A stretch of 7,497 nucleotides of DNA from Acidimicrobiaceae bacterium (GTDB taxonomy: Bacteria; Actinomycetota; Acidimicrobiia; Acidimicrobiales; Palsa-688). The stretch spans positions 1-7,497 of the forward strand of contig JAUTXM010000058.1 of NCBI GenBank assembly GCA_030838025.1, read 5' to 3'. The position numbers and the translations under genes were made by a program. Under the pieces are notes generated by a model, which was not told the origin of the DNA, made no database searches, and saw nothing but the letters and a program-made list of their open reading frames with translations. Below, piece by piece: positions 1 through 5,706 of the stretch; the stretch's first letter is position 1, and each line of letters begins with the position of its first letter.

Positions 1-974
1 TCGGATCCGAGCGTTTCGACCGAGACGATCCGGCCTCGCCACACCTCAGCGATCGAGGCGGCCCCGGCGCCGGCAAAAACGGGGCGACCGTCGTCGCCAC
101 CGAACAGCGCCGGTGCCAAGTACAGGACATAACGGTCGACCAGACCGGCTCGATGGAAATCGTGGGCGACCGTTGCACCTCCCTCGACGAGAAGCTGAAC
201 CACGCCGCGTTGCCCCAGGTCGTCGAGCACCTGGCCGAGTTCCCCCTCCAATTCAAGCGCAGGAAGCACCCGAGCCCCCTCAGGGACACGACCAAGAACC
301 ACTCGCAACGGGTCGCGGCCCTCCACGCTGCGAACGGTCAACGCCGGATCGTCGGCCCGCACCGTGCCCGCGCCGACAAGCACGGCATCACTCTCGGCCC
401 GCAACCGATGGGAGTCGGCCCGGGCCATTGGCCCGGTGATCCACTGGCTCGTCCCGTCCGGAGCGGCGGTGCGGCCGTCGAGGCTGGCGGCCAACTTCAG
501 CACCACCCAGGGGCGACCGGTGCTGCGTTGTTTGAGATAGGGCGCCAACTGCTCGGAGATTTCGTCGGCGCAGACGCCGACCGTCACTTGGATCCCTGCG
601 GCTCGCAGGCGTTCGATCCCTGCGCCGCGCATATGCGGATCGGGATCGACCACTCCGACCACGACCCGGCGCACGCCGGCCGCGATCAGGGCGTCGGCAC
701 ACGGCGGCGTCCGGCCGTGATGACAGCACGGTTCCAACGTGACATACACCACGGAGCCGGCCGCGGTCGGACCGGCCAGGTCCAACGCCATCGCCTCGGC
801 GTGAAGCCCCCCGGGCGGCTGGGTCGCGCCCAGGGCGGCGGGTTCGTCCCCGGCGGGGACAATGACGCAGCCGACCCATGGATTGGGCGAGGTCTGCGAA
901 CGAACAGCCGCCGCGGCCGAGATCGCTTCGCGCATCAGGGCCCAATCCTCGTCGACGTCGACTGCTGACCCCAC
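1..974 (-). CDS. ribD: RibD, bifunctional diaminohydroxyphosphoribosylaminopyrimidine deaminase / 5-amino-6-(5-phosphoribosylamino)uracil reductase (3' end cut by window)
   Basis: RibD carries out the second and third steps of riboflavin synthesis: deamination of the pyrimidine from GTP cyclohydrolase II, then NADPH-dependent reduction of the ribose. The reading frame is open to the left edge, giving 324 codons. The N-terminal deaminase domain (about residues 10-130) has the zinc site: HAE at 58-60 (H58 ligand, E60 catalytic) and the PCC...PPC motif with C83 and C92. The C-terminal reductase domain (about 155 onward) has ASLDGRTA, SQWIT and a RADDPALTV stretch, all RibD hallmarks. E. coli RibD is 367 residues, so only a short tail is missing. 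I chose GTG at 974 because GGAGGG lies at 978-983 just upstream; GTG 986 and ATG 935 are in-frame alternatives. It probably has its own promoter in the gap to the right. Identity is secure; the start is moderately sure. Confidence 0.95.
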   Translation of the reverse strand, partial: MGSAVDVDEDWALMREAISAAAAVRSQTSPNPWVGCVIVPAGDEPAALGATQPPGGLHAEAMALDLAGPTAAGSVVYVTLEPCCHHGRTPPCADALIAAGVRRVVVGVVDPDPHMRGAGIERLRAAGIQVTVGVCADEISEQLAPYLKQRSTGRPWVVLKLAASLDGRTAAPDGTSQWITGPMARADSHRLRAESDAVLVGAGTVRADDPALTVRSVEGRDPLRVVLGRVPEGARVLPALELEGELGQVLDDLGQRGVVQLLVEGGATVAHDFHRAGLVDRYVLYLAPALFGGDDGRPVFAGAGAASIAEVWRGRIVSVETLGS

Positions 975-977
975 CGA

Positions 978-983
978 CCCTCC
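978..983 (-). promoter_or_regulatory. ribosome binding site deciding the ribD start
   Basis: GGAGGG on the minus strand ends 3 bases (4 from the GGAGG core) before the GTG at 974. It favours that start over GTG 986, which it would follow, and over ATG 935, which has no close site. The spacing is a little shorter than usual. Confidence 0.5.
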
Positions 984-1000
984 CACGTGGCTGACCAGGC

Positions 1001-1028
1001 ATTCTACCGGGAGGGGTGTCCCAGCCAA
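1001..1028 (-). promoter_or_regulatory. candidate ribD promoter
   Basis: On the minus strand a TTGGCT (plus coordinates 1023-1028) and a TAGAAT (1001-1006) are separated by 16 bases, fitting a sigma70/HrdB-type -35/-10 pair. Initiation would fall near 994, leaving a leader of about 20 bases with the GGAGGG ribosome site before the GTG at 974. I saw no FMN riboswitch consensus between here and 1337. This is pattern matching only. Confidence 0.4.
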
Positions 1029-1146
1029 CCGACCGTCGCTTAGGGCCCCGCCCGAGTCCGATATACATCTACGGCTCTGTGGGCGAGTTAAAGCGCAAGG
1101 ACGACCTTAAGGCGCCATCGAAGACGCAGATGGCCACCAGACTCAC

Positions 1147-1268
1147 GCACCCGCACCACCGAGCACCCGCACCACCGAGCACCCGAACCAGCGAGCACCC
1201 GCACAAGCCCCCATCGAAGCCGGCCCGCACGAGCACGAGCACCCGCACCGCACCAGCACCCGCACCTG
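1147..1268. repeat. GC-rich short tandem repeat tract (16-bp units, then degenerate 6-12 bp units)
   Basis: Three tandem 16-bp units lie at 1147-1162, 1163-1178 and 1179-1194. The first two are identical (GCACCCGCACCACCGA) and the third differs at two bases. A partial fourth unit starts at 1195. After a 20-30 base break the same GAGCAC/CACCCGCACC words recur, degenerate, at about 1225-1268. The tract lies in the gene-free stretch between divergent ribD and the UBP finger gene. I see no supported gene here; frames crossing it are low-complexity Thr/Pro/Arg or Cys/Arg/Val strings. The likely cause is slippage. Confidence 0.75.
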
Positions 1269-1301
1269 GCCGTACGGGGTGGTTCTCTCAAACGCAACGA
1301 G

Positions 1302-1331
1302 TATCTTCGACAAGCGATCTCCCGAGAGGAG
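1302..1331 (+). promoter_or_regulatory. candidate -10 box and ribosome binding site of the UBP finger gene
   Basis: TATCTT (1302-1307) fits the TANNNT -10 pattern, with no convincing -35 about 17 bases upstream. The purine run GAGAGGAG (1324-1331) ends 6 bases before the GTG at 1338 and is a strong ribosome site that fixes the start. The promoter part is tentative. Confidence 0.4.
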
Positions 1332-1337
1332 CCCACG

Positions 1338-1634
1338 GTGGCCGATACCTGCACCCATCTGTCCGACATCACCAACAGCGCCGCCCCCAGCGGAAACGGC
1401 TGCGTCGAGTGCCTGCAGATGGGCGGCCGATGGGTGCACCTACGCCGCTGCATCGAATGCGGTCACGTCGGATGCTGCGACAACTCACCCAATCGGCATG
1501 CCACGGCCCATTTCCACGGCACGACCCACCCGCTCATCCAGTCCTACGAGCCGGGCGAGGACTGGTACTGGTGCTACGCCGACGACCTGTTCTTCGAGAT
1601 CGCGGGCGAGGGTCCCAGCCCCTCGCACCACTAG
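1338..1634 (+). CDS. UBP-type zinc finger domain protein, 98 aa
   Basis: This small soluble protein is essentially one UBP-type (ZnF-UBP) zinc finger. In eukaryotic deubiquitinases such as USP5 this fold binds zinc and the free C-terminal Gly-Gly of ubiquitin; the role of stand-alone actinobacterial versions is not established. Likely metal ligands are C5, H7, C22, C25, C38, C41, C46 or C47, H54, H58 and H64, arranged as CxH...CxxC...CxxCGxxxCC...H...HxH...HP, typical of the family. An aromatic block WYWCY (76-80) follows, then an acidic DD. The start is GTG after a good GAGAGGAG site with 6-base spacing. It is transcribed convergently with mog (28-base gap) and divergently from ribD, so it is probably monocistronic. 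No signal peptide or membrane segment. Family call is secure; function is unknown. Confidence 0.9.
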   Translation: MADTCTHLSDITNSAAPSGNGCVECLQMGGRWVHLRRCIECGHVGCCDNSPNRHATAHFHGTTHPLIQSYEPGEDWYWCYADDLFFEIAGEGPSPSHH

Positions 1635-1654
1635 CCGCCACCAGCCCGCGAGGG
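1620..1654. terminator. possible bidirectional terminator between UBP finger gene and mog
   Basis: Seven-base inverted arms CCCTCGC (1620-1626) and GCGAGGG (1648-1654) bracket the stop codon of the UBP gene with a 21-base loop, and end 8 bases before the mog stop. The long loop and absence of a T-run make this weak; its position between two convergent genes is the main support. Confidence 0.22.
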
Positions 1655-1662
1655 CGCAGCCG

Positions 1663-2244
1663 TCAGAAGTGCGCGGTCGGCTTGTCGCCCAGGAGTTCCA
1701 GGGCGTGGGGGAGCACGTCGACTACCGCTCCGAGGCACTCGGCCGCGCCCTTGGGCGAGCCGGGAGTATTCAGGATGATCGCTTGACCCTTTATCCCCGC
1801 GATCCCCCGCGAAAGCCGGCCCAACGGGTTGACCAGGCGCATCGCCTCGGCCAGGCCGGGGGCTTCACGGTCGATGATCTCGCGGGTTCCCTCGGGCGTG
1901 TGGTCACGCGGGGCGAACCCCGTCCCCCCGGTGGACACGATCACCCCGGCGAAACCCGACGCCATCCGGGTCAAGGCCCCGGCAACCGAGACGACGCCGT
2001 CGGCGACCACCGCGGTCTCGACCACGTCGAACCCGTTTGACTGCAAAACCGCCACCACCGCCTGGCCGGACCGGTCCTCCCGCGTCCCCCCGACGACCCC
2101 GTCAGAGACGGTCAGGACCTTGGCTTTGGGCGCCACCGGCCCAGCCGGCTCGGCCTCGCCCGGACCGTCGGACCCGGTATCGCCCGCGGCGCTGGCCCCC
2201 GTCATCCACGGCCAGCCCCCGCCTCGTCCCTCAGGATGGGGCAT
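1663..2244 (-). CDS. mog: MogA/MoaB-family molybdenum cofactor biosynthesis protein
   Basis: MogA/MoaB proteins bind molybdopterin and adenylylate it (MPT adenylyltransferase) before molybdenum insertion. The 193-residue product has the family signature STGGTG (104-109) followed by RDHTPE (113-118), and the later NTPGSPKGAAECL segment that closes the pterin site. The core domain starts at about residue 41 (AKVLTVSDG); residues 1-40 are a Gly/Pro/Ala-rich tail with no evident fold. ATG 2244 is chosen because GGAG lies 6 bases upstream; ATG 2205 gives 180 residues and is also possible. It follows rsmB with a 55-base gap on the same strand, so it is probably the last gene of the def operon. In many Actinobacteria this slot before ribD is taken by rpe. 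I cannot distinguish MogA from MoaB by sequence alone. Confidence 0.9.
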   Translation of the reverse strand: MPHPEGRGGGWPWMTGASAAGDTGSDGPGEAEPAGPVAPKAKVLTVSDGVVGGTREDRSGQAVVAVLQSNGFDVVETAVVADGVVSVAGALTRMASGFAGVIVSTGGTGFAPRDHTPEGTREIIDREAPGLAEAMRLVNPLGRLSRGIAGIKGQAIILNTPGSPKGAAECLGAVVDVLPHALELLGDKPTAHF

Positions 2245-2299
2245 CTCAGGCTCCGATCCACGCCATGGTCTTGAATCTACCCAGCGACCGGCGCTTCGC

Positions 2300-3565
2300 T
2301 CATGCGCGCCGGCGCAGCACCAAGAGAAACATTCCGTCGGTCCCCTGCGTCTGGGGCAGGACCCGAGCCCCTCGGCCGTACGGTTCCCAGGCATCGCCGA
2401 CCCCGGGCTCGACCGCCACGGCCTCGGGGTGGGAGGCGGCGAGCCACTGGTCGATCTCGCTGGTTTCCGCACCGGTGAGCGTGCACACGCTGTACACGAC
2501 CAGACCGCCCGGGCGCACCAGGTCGAGGGCCTGATCGAGCAGTTCCCGCTGCAGCTGGGCGAGACGGACCACGTCGTCAGGGCGGATCCGCCAGCGGGCA
2601 TCGGGGCGGCGGCGCAACACGCCCAGACCCGAACACGGGGCGTCGACCAGGACTCGATCGAACGTCGAGGGGGGAAAAGGGGGCCGTCGTCCGTCGAACA
2701 CGACGGTGGCAATGTTGTCCAGCTTGAGTCGGGTCACGTTGTCAGCGATGACCGCGGAACGTCCGGCATCGACGTCGCCCGCCACCACGAGGGCAGGCGC
2801 CACCCCGTCACTGCCGTGGGCCAGATACGTCGCCTTGCCCCCCGGCGCAGCGCACAGGTCGGCGATGCGCTCCCCGGCACCCCCGGCACCCCCGGCACCG
2901 CCGGCACCGCCGGCACCGCCGGCACGCCCAGCACCCCCGGCGCGCCCAGCGAGGACCGCCCGGGCGGCCCACTGGCTGGCCAGGTCCTGGATGTACCCGT
3001 CGTCGCGGACCGTGGCCCGGGCGGCGACATTCATCTGCTCCAGCGCACCACGGGCCTCCTCGTCGCCCAGGCTGGCGGTCAGTTCGGCCACGATCCAGTC
3101 GGGGTAACTGAGCCGGACCGCCTCGGATGGCCAGACCAGTCCTCGGGCGACGTCCTCGGCCACCCGGCGAAGCACGGCGTTCACCAGCCCTCGCGCCGGC
3201 CCGGTGACCTCGGCAACCGTCGCCGACACCCCGGCATGGGCGGGCGTGCCGAGCATCGCCAGCTGGTAGGCGCCCAACCGCAGCGCGGCCCGCACCGGCG
3301 GCTCGACCGGCCGGCGGAGATGGCGGTCGACCAACCAGTCGAGGGCTCGCTGCATCCGTTGCGTCCCGTACACGAGTTCGGTGACAAAGGCCCGGTCCCG
3401 CTCGGCCAACCCGCTCCCTCCCAGGACCTCGGGAACCACGACGTTGGCCCGGCCGGCCGTCTCCTCCAGCTCGAGCAGCGCCTGGAGCGCCAAGCCTCGG
3501 GCGGTCCCCATGTTCGGACGGCCCTCCGGCAACACGCTGCGGGCCTCCGCCCGCGACGCCCTCAC
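2300..3565 (-). CDS. rsmB: RsmB (Sun/Fmu), 16S rRNA cytosine-C5 methyltransferase, unusual architecture
   Basis: RsmB methylates C967 of 16S rRNA (E. coli numbering) using S-adenosylmethionine. The 421-residue product has an N-terminal NusB-like RNA-binding domain (about 19-145) and a C-terminal Rossmann domain. Motif I is DLCAAPGGKATYLA (236-249), motif IV is DAPCSGLG with C311, and motif VI is YSVCT with the catalytic C361; all key residues are present. Two oddities: about 50 residues usually lying between the 'N..PP..LRVN' segment and the 'QDxAS' motif are absent (here NVAARATVR runs straight into DDGYIQDLAS), and residues 207-231 are an Ala/Gly/Arg repeat. The GTG at 3565 overlaps the fmt stop as GTGA, typical of translational coupling. 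ATG 3511, preceded by GGAGGG 10 bases upstream, would give 403 residues and matches the usual RsmB N-terminus; either may be used. Confidence 0.93.
   Translation of the reverse strand: MRASRAEARSVLPEGRPNMGTARGLALQALLELEETAGRANVVVPEVLGGSGLAERDRAFVTELVYGTQRMQRALDWLVDRHLRRPVEPPVRAALRLGAYQLAMLGTPAHAGVSATVAEVTGPARGLVNAVLRRVAEDVARGLVWPSEAVRLSYPDWIVAELTASLGDEEARGALEQMNVAARATVRDDGYIQDLASQWAARAVLAGRAGGAGRAGGAGGAGGAGGAGGAGERIADLCAAPGGKATYLAHGSDGVAPALVVAGDVDAGRSAVIADNVTRLKLDNIATVVFDGRRPPFPPSTFDRVLVDAPCSGLGVLRRRPDARWRIRPDDVVRLAQLQRELLDQALDLVRPGGLVVYSVCTLTGAETSEIDQWLAASHPEAVAVEPGVGDAWEPYGRGARVLPQTQGTDGMFLLVLRRRA
2876..2947. repeat. 8 x 9-bp tandem repeat inside rsmB (Gly-Gly-Ala coding)
   Basis: Eight consecutive 9-bp units occur on the plus strand with consensus GGCACCGCC. 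Units 3-5 (2894-2920) are identical, units 1-2 are GGCACCCCC, and units 6-8 are more degenerate. On the minus strand they read in frame as a Gly-Gly-Ala / Ala-Gly-Arg string immediately before RsmB motif I. Nine bases equals three codons, so copy-number change keeps the frame. Confidence 0.92.
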
Positions 3566-4431
3566 GTGAGCAACTCGCCCGCTTGGGGCCGCGCCCCATT
3601 TTCCCAAGCCCTGGCAGTCATGGCCGAACGCCCTTCGGGCTGCACCTCGACCAGTTCCAACGACCCGTTGCCCGTTCCGACGAGCACGCCCCGCAACTCC
3701 CCCGGCGCCAGCGCGACATCCGCAGGACCCAGCGCGGCGCGCCCGACGCCCAGCCGCCGGCCCCGAAACATGGCCCACGCCCGGCCCACCCGGACCACCC
3801 GGTGCAGCCGCGACGCGGGCTGGCGCCAATCCAGCCGCAGCTCCGCCGGGTCGATCTTGGCGGCGTAGGTGGCCTCCCCTTCCTGAGGAACGCCGGGCGC
3901 CAGCCCGTCGCGCAGCTGGGCCAGCAACAGGTCGGTCCCCTCCAACGCCAGCTCGGCGCGCAGCTCGGCCGCCGTCTCGTCAGCGTCGATGGGAACCACC
4001 CGCCGCCCCAGCACCGGCCCCGTGTCGAGGCCCGCCTCGAGCTCCATGAGGCACACGCCCGTGACTGCGTCGCCCGCCAGGATCGCCCGCTCGACCGGAG
4101 CCGCGCCCCGCCACCGGGGCAGCAACGAGAAATGGACGTTGACCATCGGCACGGCGTCCAACACGTGGGGCTTGATCAGTTTTCCGAAGGCCACGACGAC
4201 GCCCAAGTCGACTCCTGCGTCGATGACATCGTCGACCCGGTGGCTGACCGGCAGGCCGAGGTCCAACGCCGCCGCCTTCACCGGACTCGGTAGCAGGGCC
4301 CCGCCGCGCCCTCGGCGCTTGTCCGGCTGGGTCACGACCACCTTGAGGTCATACCCGTCGCCCACCAACGCCCGGAGCGTCCCCACGCTTACCTGCGGGC
4401 TCCCCAGGAACGCCAGCGATCGGGGGCGCAT
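3562..4431 (-). CDS. fmt: methionyl-tRNA formyltransferase
   Basis: Fmt transfers a formyl group from 10-formyl-tetrahydrofolate to Met-tRNAfMet, making the initiator tRNA. The 289-residue product has the N-terminal formyltransferase fold (about 1-190). The catalytic signature NVHFSLLPRWRGAAP supplies N98 and H100, and LDTG supplies D136, the triad known in the family. The C-terminal OB-fold-like domain follows (about 205-289). It is somewhat shorter than E. coli Fmt (315). The start is either ATG 4431 or GTG 4437 (GTG-GGG-ATG); ATG fits the family N-terminus better, but neither has a clear Shine-Dalgarno sequence. It lies 39 bases downstream of def and overlaps rsmB by 4 bases, the classic def-fmt-rsmB arrangement, so expression is probably coupled. 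Confidence 0.96.
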   Translation of the reverse strand: MRPRSLAFLGSPQVSVGTLRALVGDGYDLKVVVTQPDKRRGRGGALLPSPVKAAALDLGLPVSHRVDDVIDAGVDLGVVVAFGKLIKPHVLDAVPMVNVHFSLLPRWRGAAPVERAILAGDAVTGVCLMELEAGLDTGPVLGRRVVPIDADETAAELRAELALEGTDLLLAQLRDGLAPGVPQEGEATYAAKIDPAELRLDWRQPASRLHRVVRVGRAWAMFRGRRLGVGRAALGPADVALAPGELRGVLVGTGNGSLELVEVQPEGRSAMTARAWENGARPQAGELLT

Positions 4432-4440
4432 CCCCACCCG

Positions 4441-4454
4441 GCCCGCCGGCGGGC
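4441..4454. repeat. 14-bp perfect palindrome just upstream of fmt
   Basis: GCCCGCCGGCGGGC is its own reverse complement and lies in the 39-base def-fmt gap, ending 9 bases before the fmt ATG. As RNA it could form a 5-bp stem with a 4-base loop over the place where a ribosome site would lie. It may be an operator, a translational modulator, or chance in GC-rich DNA. Confidence 0.6.
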
Positions 4455-4470
4455 TGTCGGCGCCGACCGC

Positions 4471-5037
4471 TCAGAGCTCCCAGCTGTCGCTGTGGCGGCC
4501 CCGGCCCACCGCGGCCCGCACCCGCTGCCCCGCGCCCCGGTCGCCCTCGACCTCACGGCGGCGCAACTCCTTCATCGCCGACTTGCGCTGGTCCTTGTCC
4601 AAGTACTCGAGCAGCAGGCGTCCCTCGAGGTGGTCGAGCTCGTGCTGGAACAACCGGGCCAGCAGTTCGTCCGCCTCGATCGACACCTCTCGGCCCTGGA
4701 GGTCGTACCCGGTGAGGTGCACCTCCTTGGGTCGAACGATCGGGAAGTACAGCCCCGGAATCGACAGGCATCCCTCTTCGTATTCCCATTCGCCCCGGGC
4801 GTCGCTGATGGTGGGGTTCACGATCACGACGGGATCCTCGTCCTCGCCCATCTGGTAGACGAACAACCGCTTCTGGACGCCGACCTGAGGGGCCGCCAAT
4901 CCCAGTCCCGCCACGCTGCGGAGGGTGGTGAGCATGTCTTCGGACAGCTTCACCAGCCGGCCGTCGATGTCGGTGACGTCGGATGCGCGCTGCTTCAGGA
5001 CCGGGTCGCCAAAGATGCGAATGCGGTACGGCGCCAT
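4471..5037 (-). CDS. def: peptide deformylase
   Basis: Def removes the formyl group from the N-terminal Met of nascent proteins; it is a metalloenzyme (usually Fe2+) acting at the ribosome. The 188-residue product has all three family motifs in order: GLGLAAPQ (44-51, with Q51), EEGCLS (87-92, with metal ligand C90) and QHELDHLEG (131-139, with ligands H132 and H136 and catalytic E133). The EGCLS form is that of standard active bacterial enzymes. The C-terminal 30 residues are Arg/Gly-rich and charged. ATG 5037 matches the family N-terminus (MAPYRIRIFGDPVL). It is the first gene of the def-fmt-rsmB-mog run and starts divergently from the RsmC-like gene. A TATCCT box 8 bases upstream suggests little or no leader. 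Confidence 0.97.
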   Translation of the reverse strand: MAPYRIRIFGDPVLKQRASDVTDIDGRLVKLSEDMLTTLRSVAGLGLAAPQVGVQKRLFVYQMGEDEDPVVIVNPTISDARGEWEYEEGCLSIPGLYFPIVRPKEVHLTGYDLQGREVSIEADELLARLFQHELDHLEGRLLLEYLDKDQRKSAMKELRRREVEGDRGAGQRVRAAVGRGRHSDSWEL

Positions 5038-5045
5038 GGACAACC

Positions 5046-5073
5046 AGGATATCGGCCCAGGCCTCGCTACCCT
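5046..5073. promoter_or_regulatory. divergent -10-like boxes between def and the RsmC-like gene
   Basis: On the minus strand TATCCT (plus 5046-5051) ends 8 bases before the def ATG. On the plus strand TACCCT (5068-5073) ends 6 bases before GTC 5080, where the conserved N-terminus of the RsmC-like protein begins. Both fit TANNNT at the distance expected for leaderless or near-leaderless transcripts, common in Actinobacteria. Neither has a clear -35 box, so this rests on spacing alone. Confidence 0.35.
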
Positions 5074-5115
5074 GACCCGGTCGCCGACAGCCACTACTTC
5101 GCTCCCGAGCCCACG

Positions 5116-5667
5116 GTGCCGTCCCGGCCGACCGAGGTCGTCCTCGGCCCCGACACCCTGCGCACCGATCGCGGGGTGTTTTCGGGCGACCGCATCGACC
5201 CCGGCACCGTGGAGTTGCTGCGCGTCGTCCCCCCGCCCCCCGCCACCGGCGACCTGCTCGACCTGGGCTGCGGCTACGGCCCGATCGCGGTCACCATGGC
5301 GAAGCGCTCGCCCGGCGCCACCGTGTGGGCGATCGACACCAACCGCCGCGCCGTGGCACTGACCGGGGAAAATGCCTCCCGCCTCGGCTTGACCAACCTG
5401 AGGGCAATCGAGCCCGACGCGATGCCCCCCGAGCTTCGGTTCGCGGTCATCTGGTCAAATCCCCCCATCCGGGTGGGTAAGGAGCGTCTCCACCAACTGC
5501 TCCTCGAGTGGCTGGGCCGTTTGACACCTGACGGCCGGGCCTATCTGGTGGTGCACAAGCACCTGGGTGGCGATTCGTTGGCCGCCTGGCTGAGCGGCGC
5601 GGGACACGCCACGACGAAGCTGGCGTCGCGGAAGGGCTACCGGTTGCTCGAGGTTCGGCCCCAGTGA
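5116..5667 (+). CDS. class I SAM-dependent methyltransferase, RsmC-like (MTS domain)
   Basis: This looks like the C-terminal catalytic half of RsmC-type enzymes, which methylate guanine N2 in 16S rRNA; single-domain versions of about 195 residues are common in Actinobacteria, and their substrate is less certain. From GTG 5116 the product is 183 residues. Visible motifs are FSGDRIDPGT, the SAM-binding LLDLGCGYGPIAV (about 47-59), the acidic AID at the end of strand 2, and the catalytic SNPPIR (114-119). The frame continues 5' without a stop, and its sequence there (VADSHYFAPEPTVPSRP from 5080) resembles the usual SHYF..EP N-terminus of this family. No ATG, GTG or TTG precedes SHYF nearby, so the true start may be the GTC at 5080 or the sequence may carry a change. 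It is followed closely by the TrmH-family gene, probably in one operon. Confidence 0.85.
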   Translation: MPSRPTEVVLGPDTLRTDRGVFSGDRIDPGTVELLRVVPPPPATGDLLDLGCGYGPIAVTMAKRSPGATVWAIDTNRRAVALTGENASRLGLTNLRAIEPDAMPPELRFAVIWSNPPIRVGKERLHQLLLEWLGRLTPDGRAYLVVHKHLGGDSLAAWLSGAGHATTKLASRKGYRLLEVRPQ

Positions 5668-5706
5668 AGCAGCCCGAGTGGAAGCAGCCCCGGTGAAGCA
5701 ACTCGG
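5664..5706 (+). repeat. three-copy 14-15 bp repeat at the methyltransferase gene junction
   Basis: Near-identical units begin at 5664 (GTGAAGCAGCCCGA), 5678 (GTGGAAGCAGCCCCG) and 5693 (GTGAAGCAACTCGG). The first carries the TGA stop of the RsmC-like gene; the second and third each offer a GTG start in frame for the downstream gene. It looks like local duplication of what may originally have been a GTGA stop/start overlap. Confidence 0.75.

Noticed and set aside
388..1068. A 226-codon minus-strand frame over ribD
   Set aside because: Arg/Gly-rich out-of-frame shadow; the adjacent frame encodes RibD with all motifs.
1097..1112. Small inverted repeats (AAGG...CCTT and the CCTTAAGG palindrome) upstream of the repeat tract
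   Set aside because: Stems of four bases only, not placed relative to a start or stop; probably chance.
975..1337. FMN riboswitch upstream of ribD
   Set aside because: I looked for the conserved CCGGCGGT, AGUCCGCGA-like and CCGGAUG(A)GAG blocks on the minus strand and found no coherent set.
3566..3829. rsmB start at 3829
   Set aside because: It would overlap fmt by more than 250 bases with Ala/Gly/Arg-rich sequence; the GTGA overlap at 3565 or ATG 3511 fits the family.
1829..3868. A 679-codon plus-strand open frame covering mog, rsmB and part of fmt
   Set aside because: It is antisense to three clearly recognised genes, is low-complexity (Pro/Gly/Arg/His-rich) and matches no family; long antisense frames are expected at this GC content.
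4492..5115. Upstream extension of the RsmC-like gene to ATG 4492
   Set aside because: It would run antisense through nearly all of def and its residues there match no methyltransferase N-terminus; only the last dozen codons before 5116 look real.
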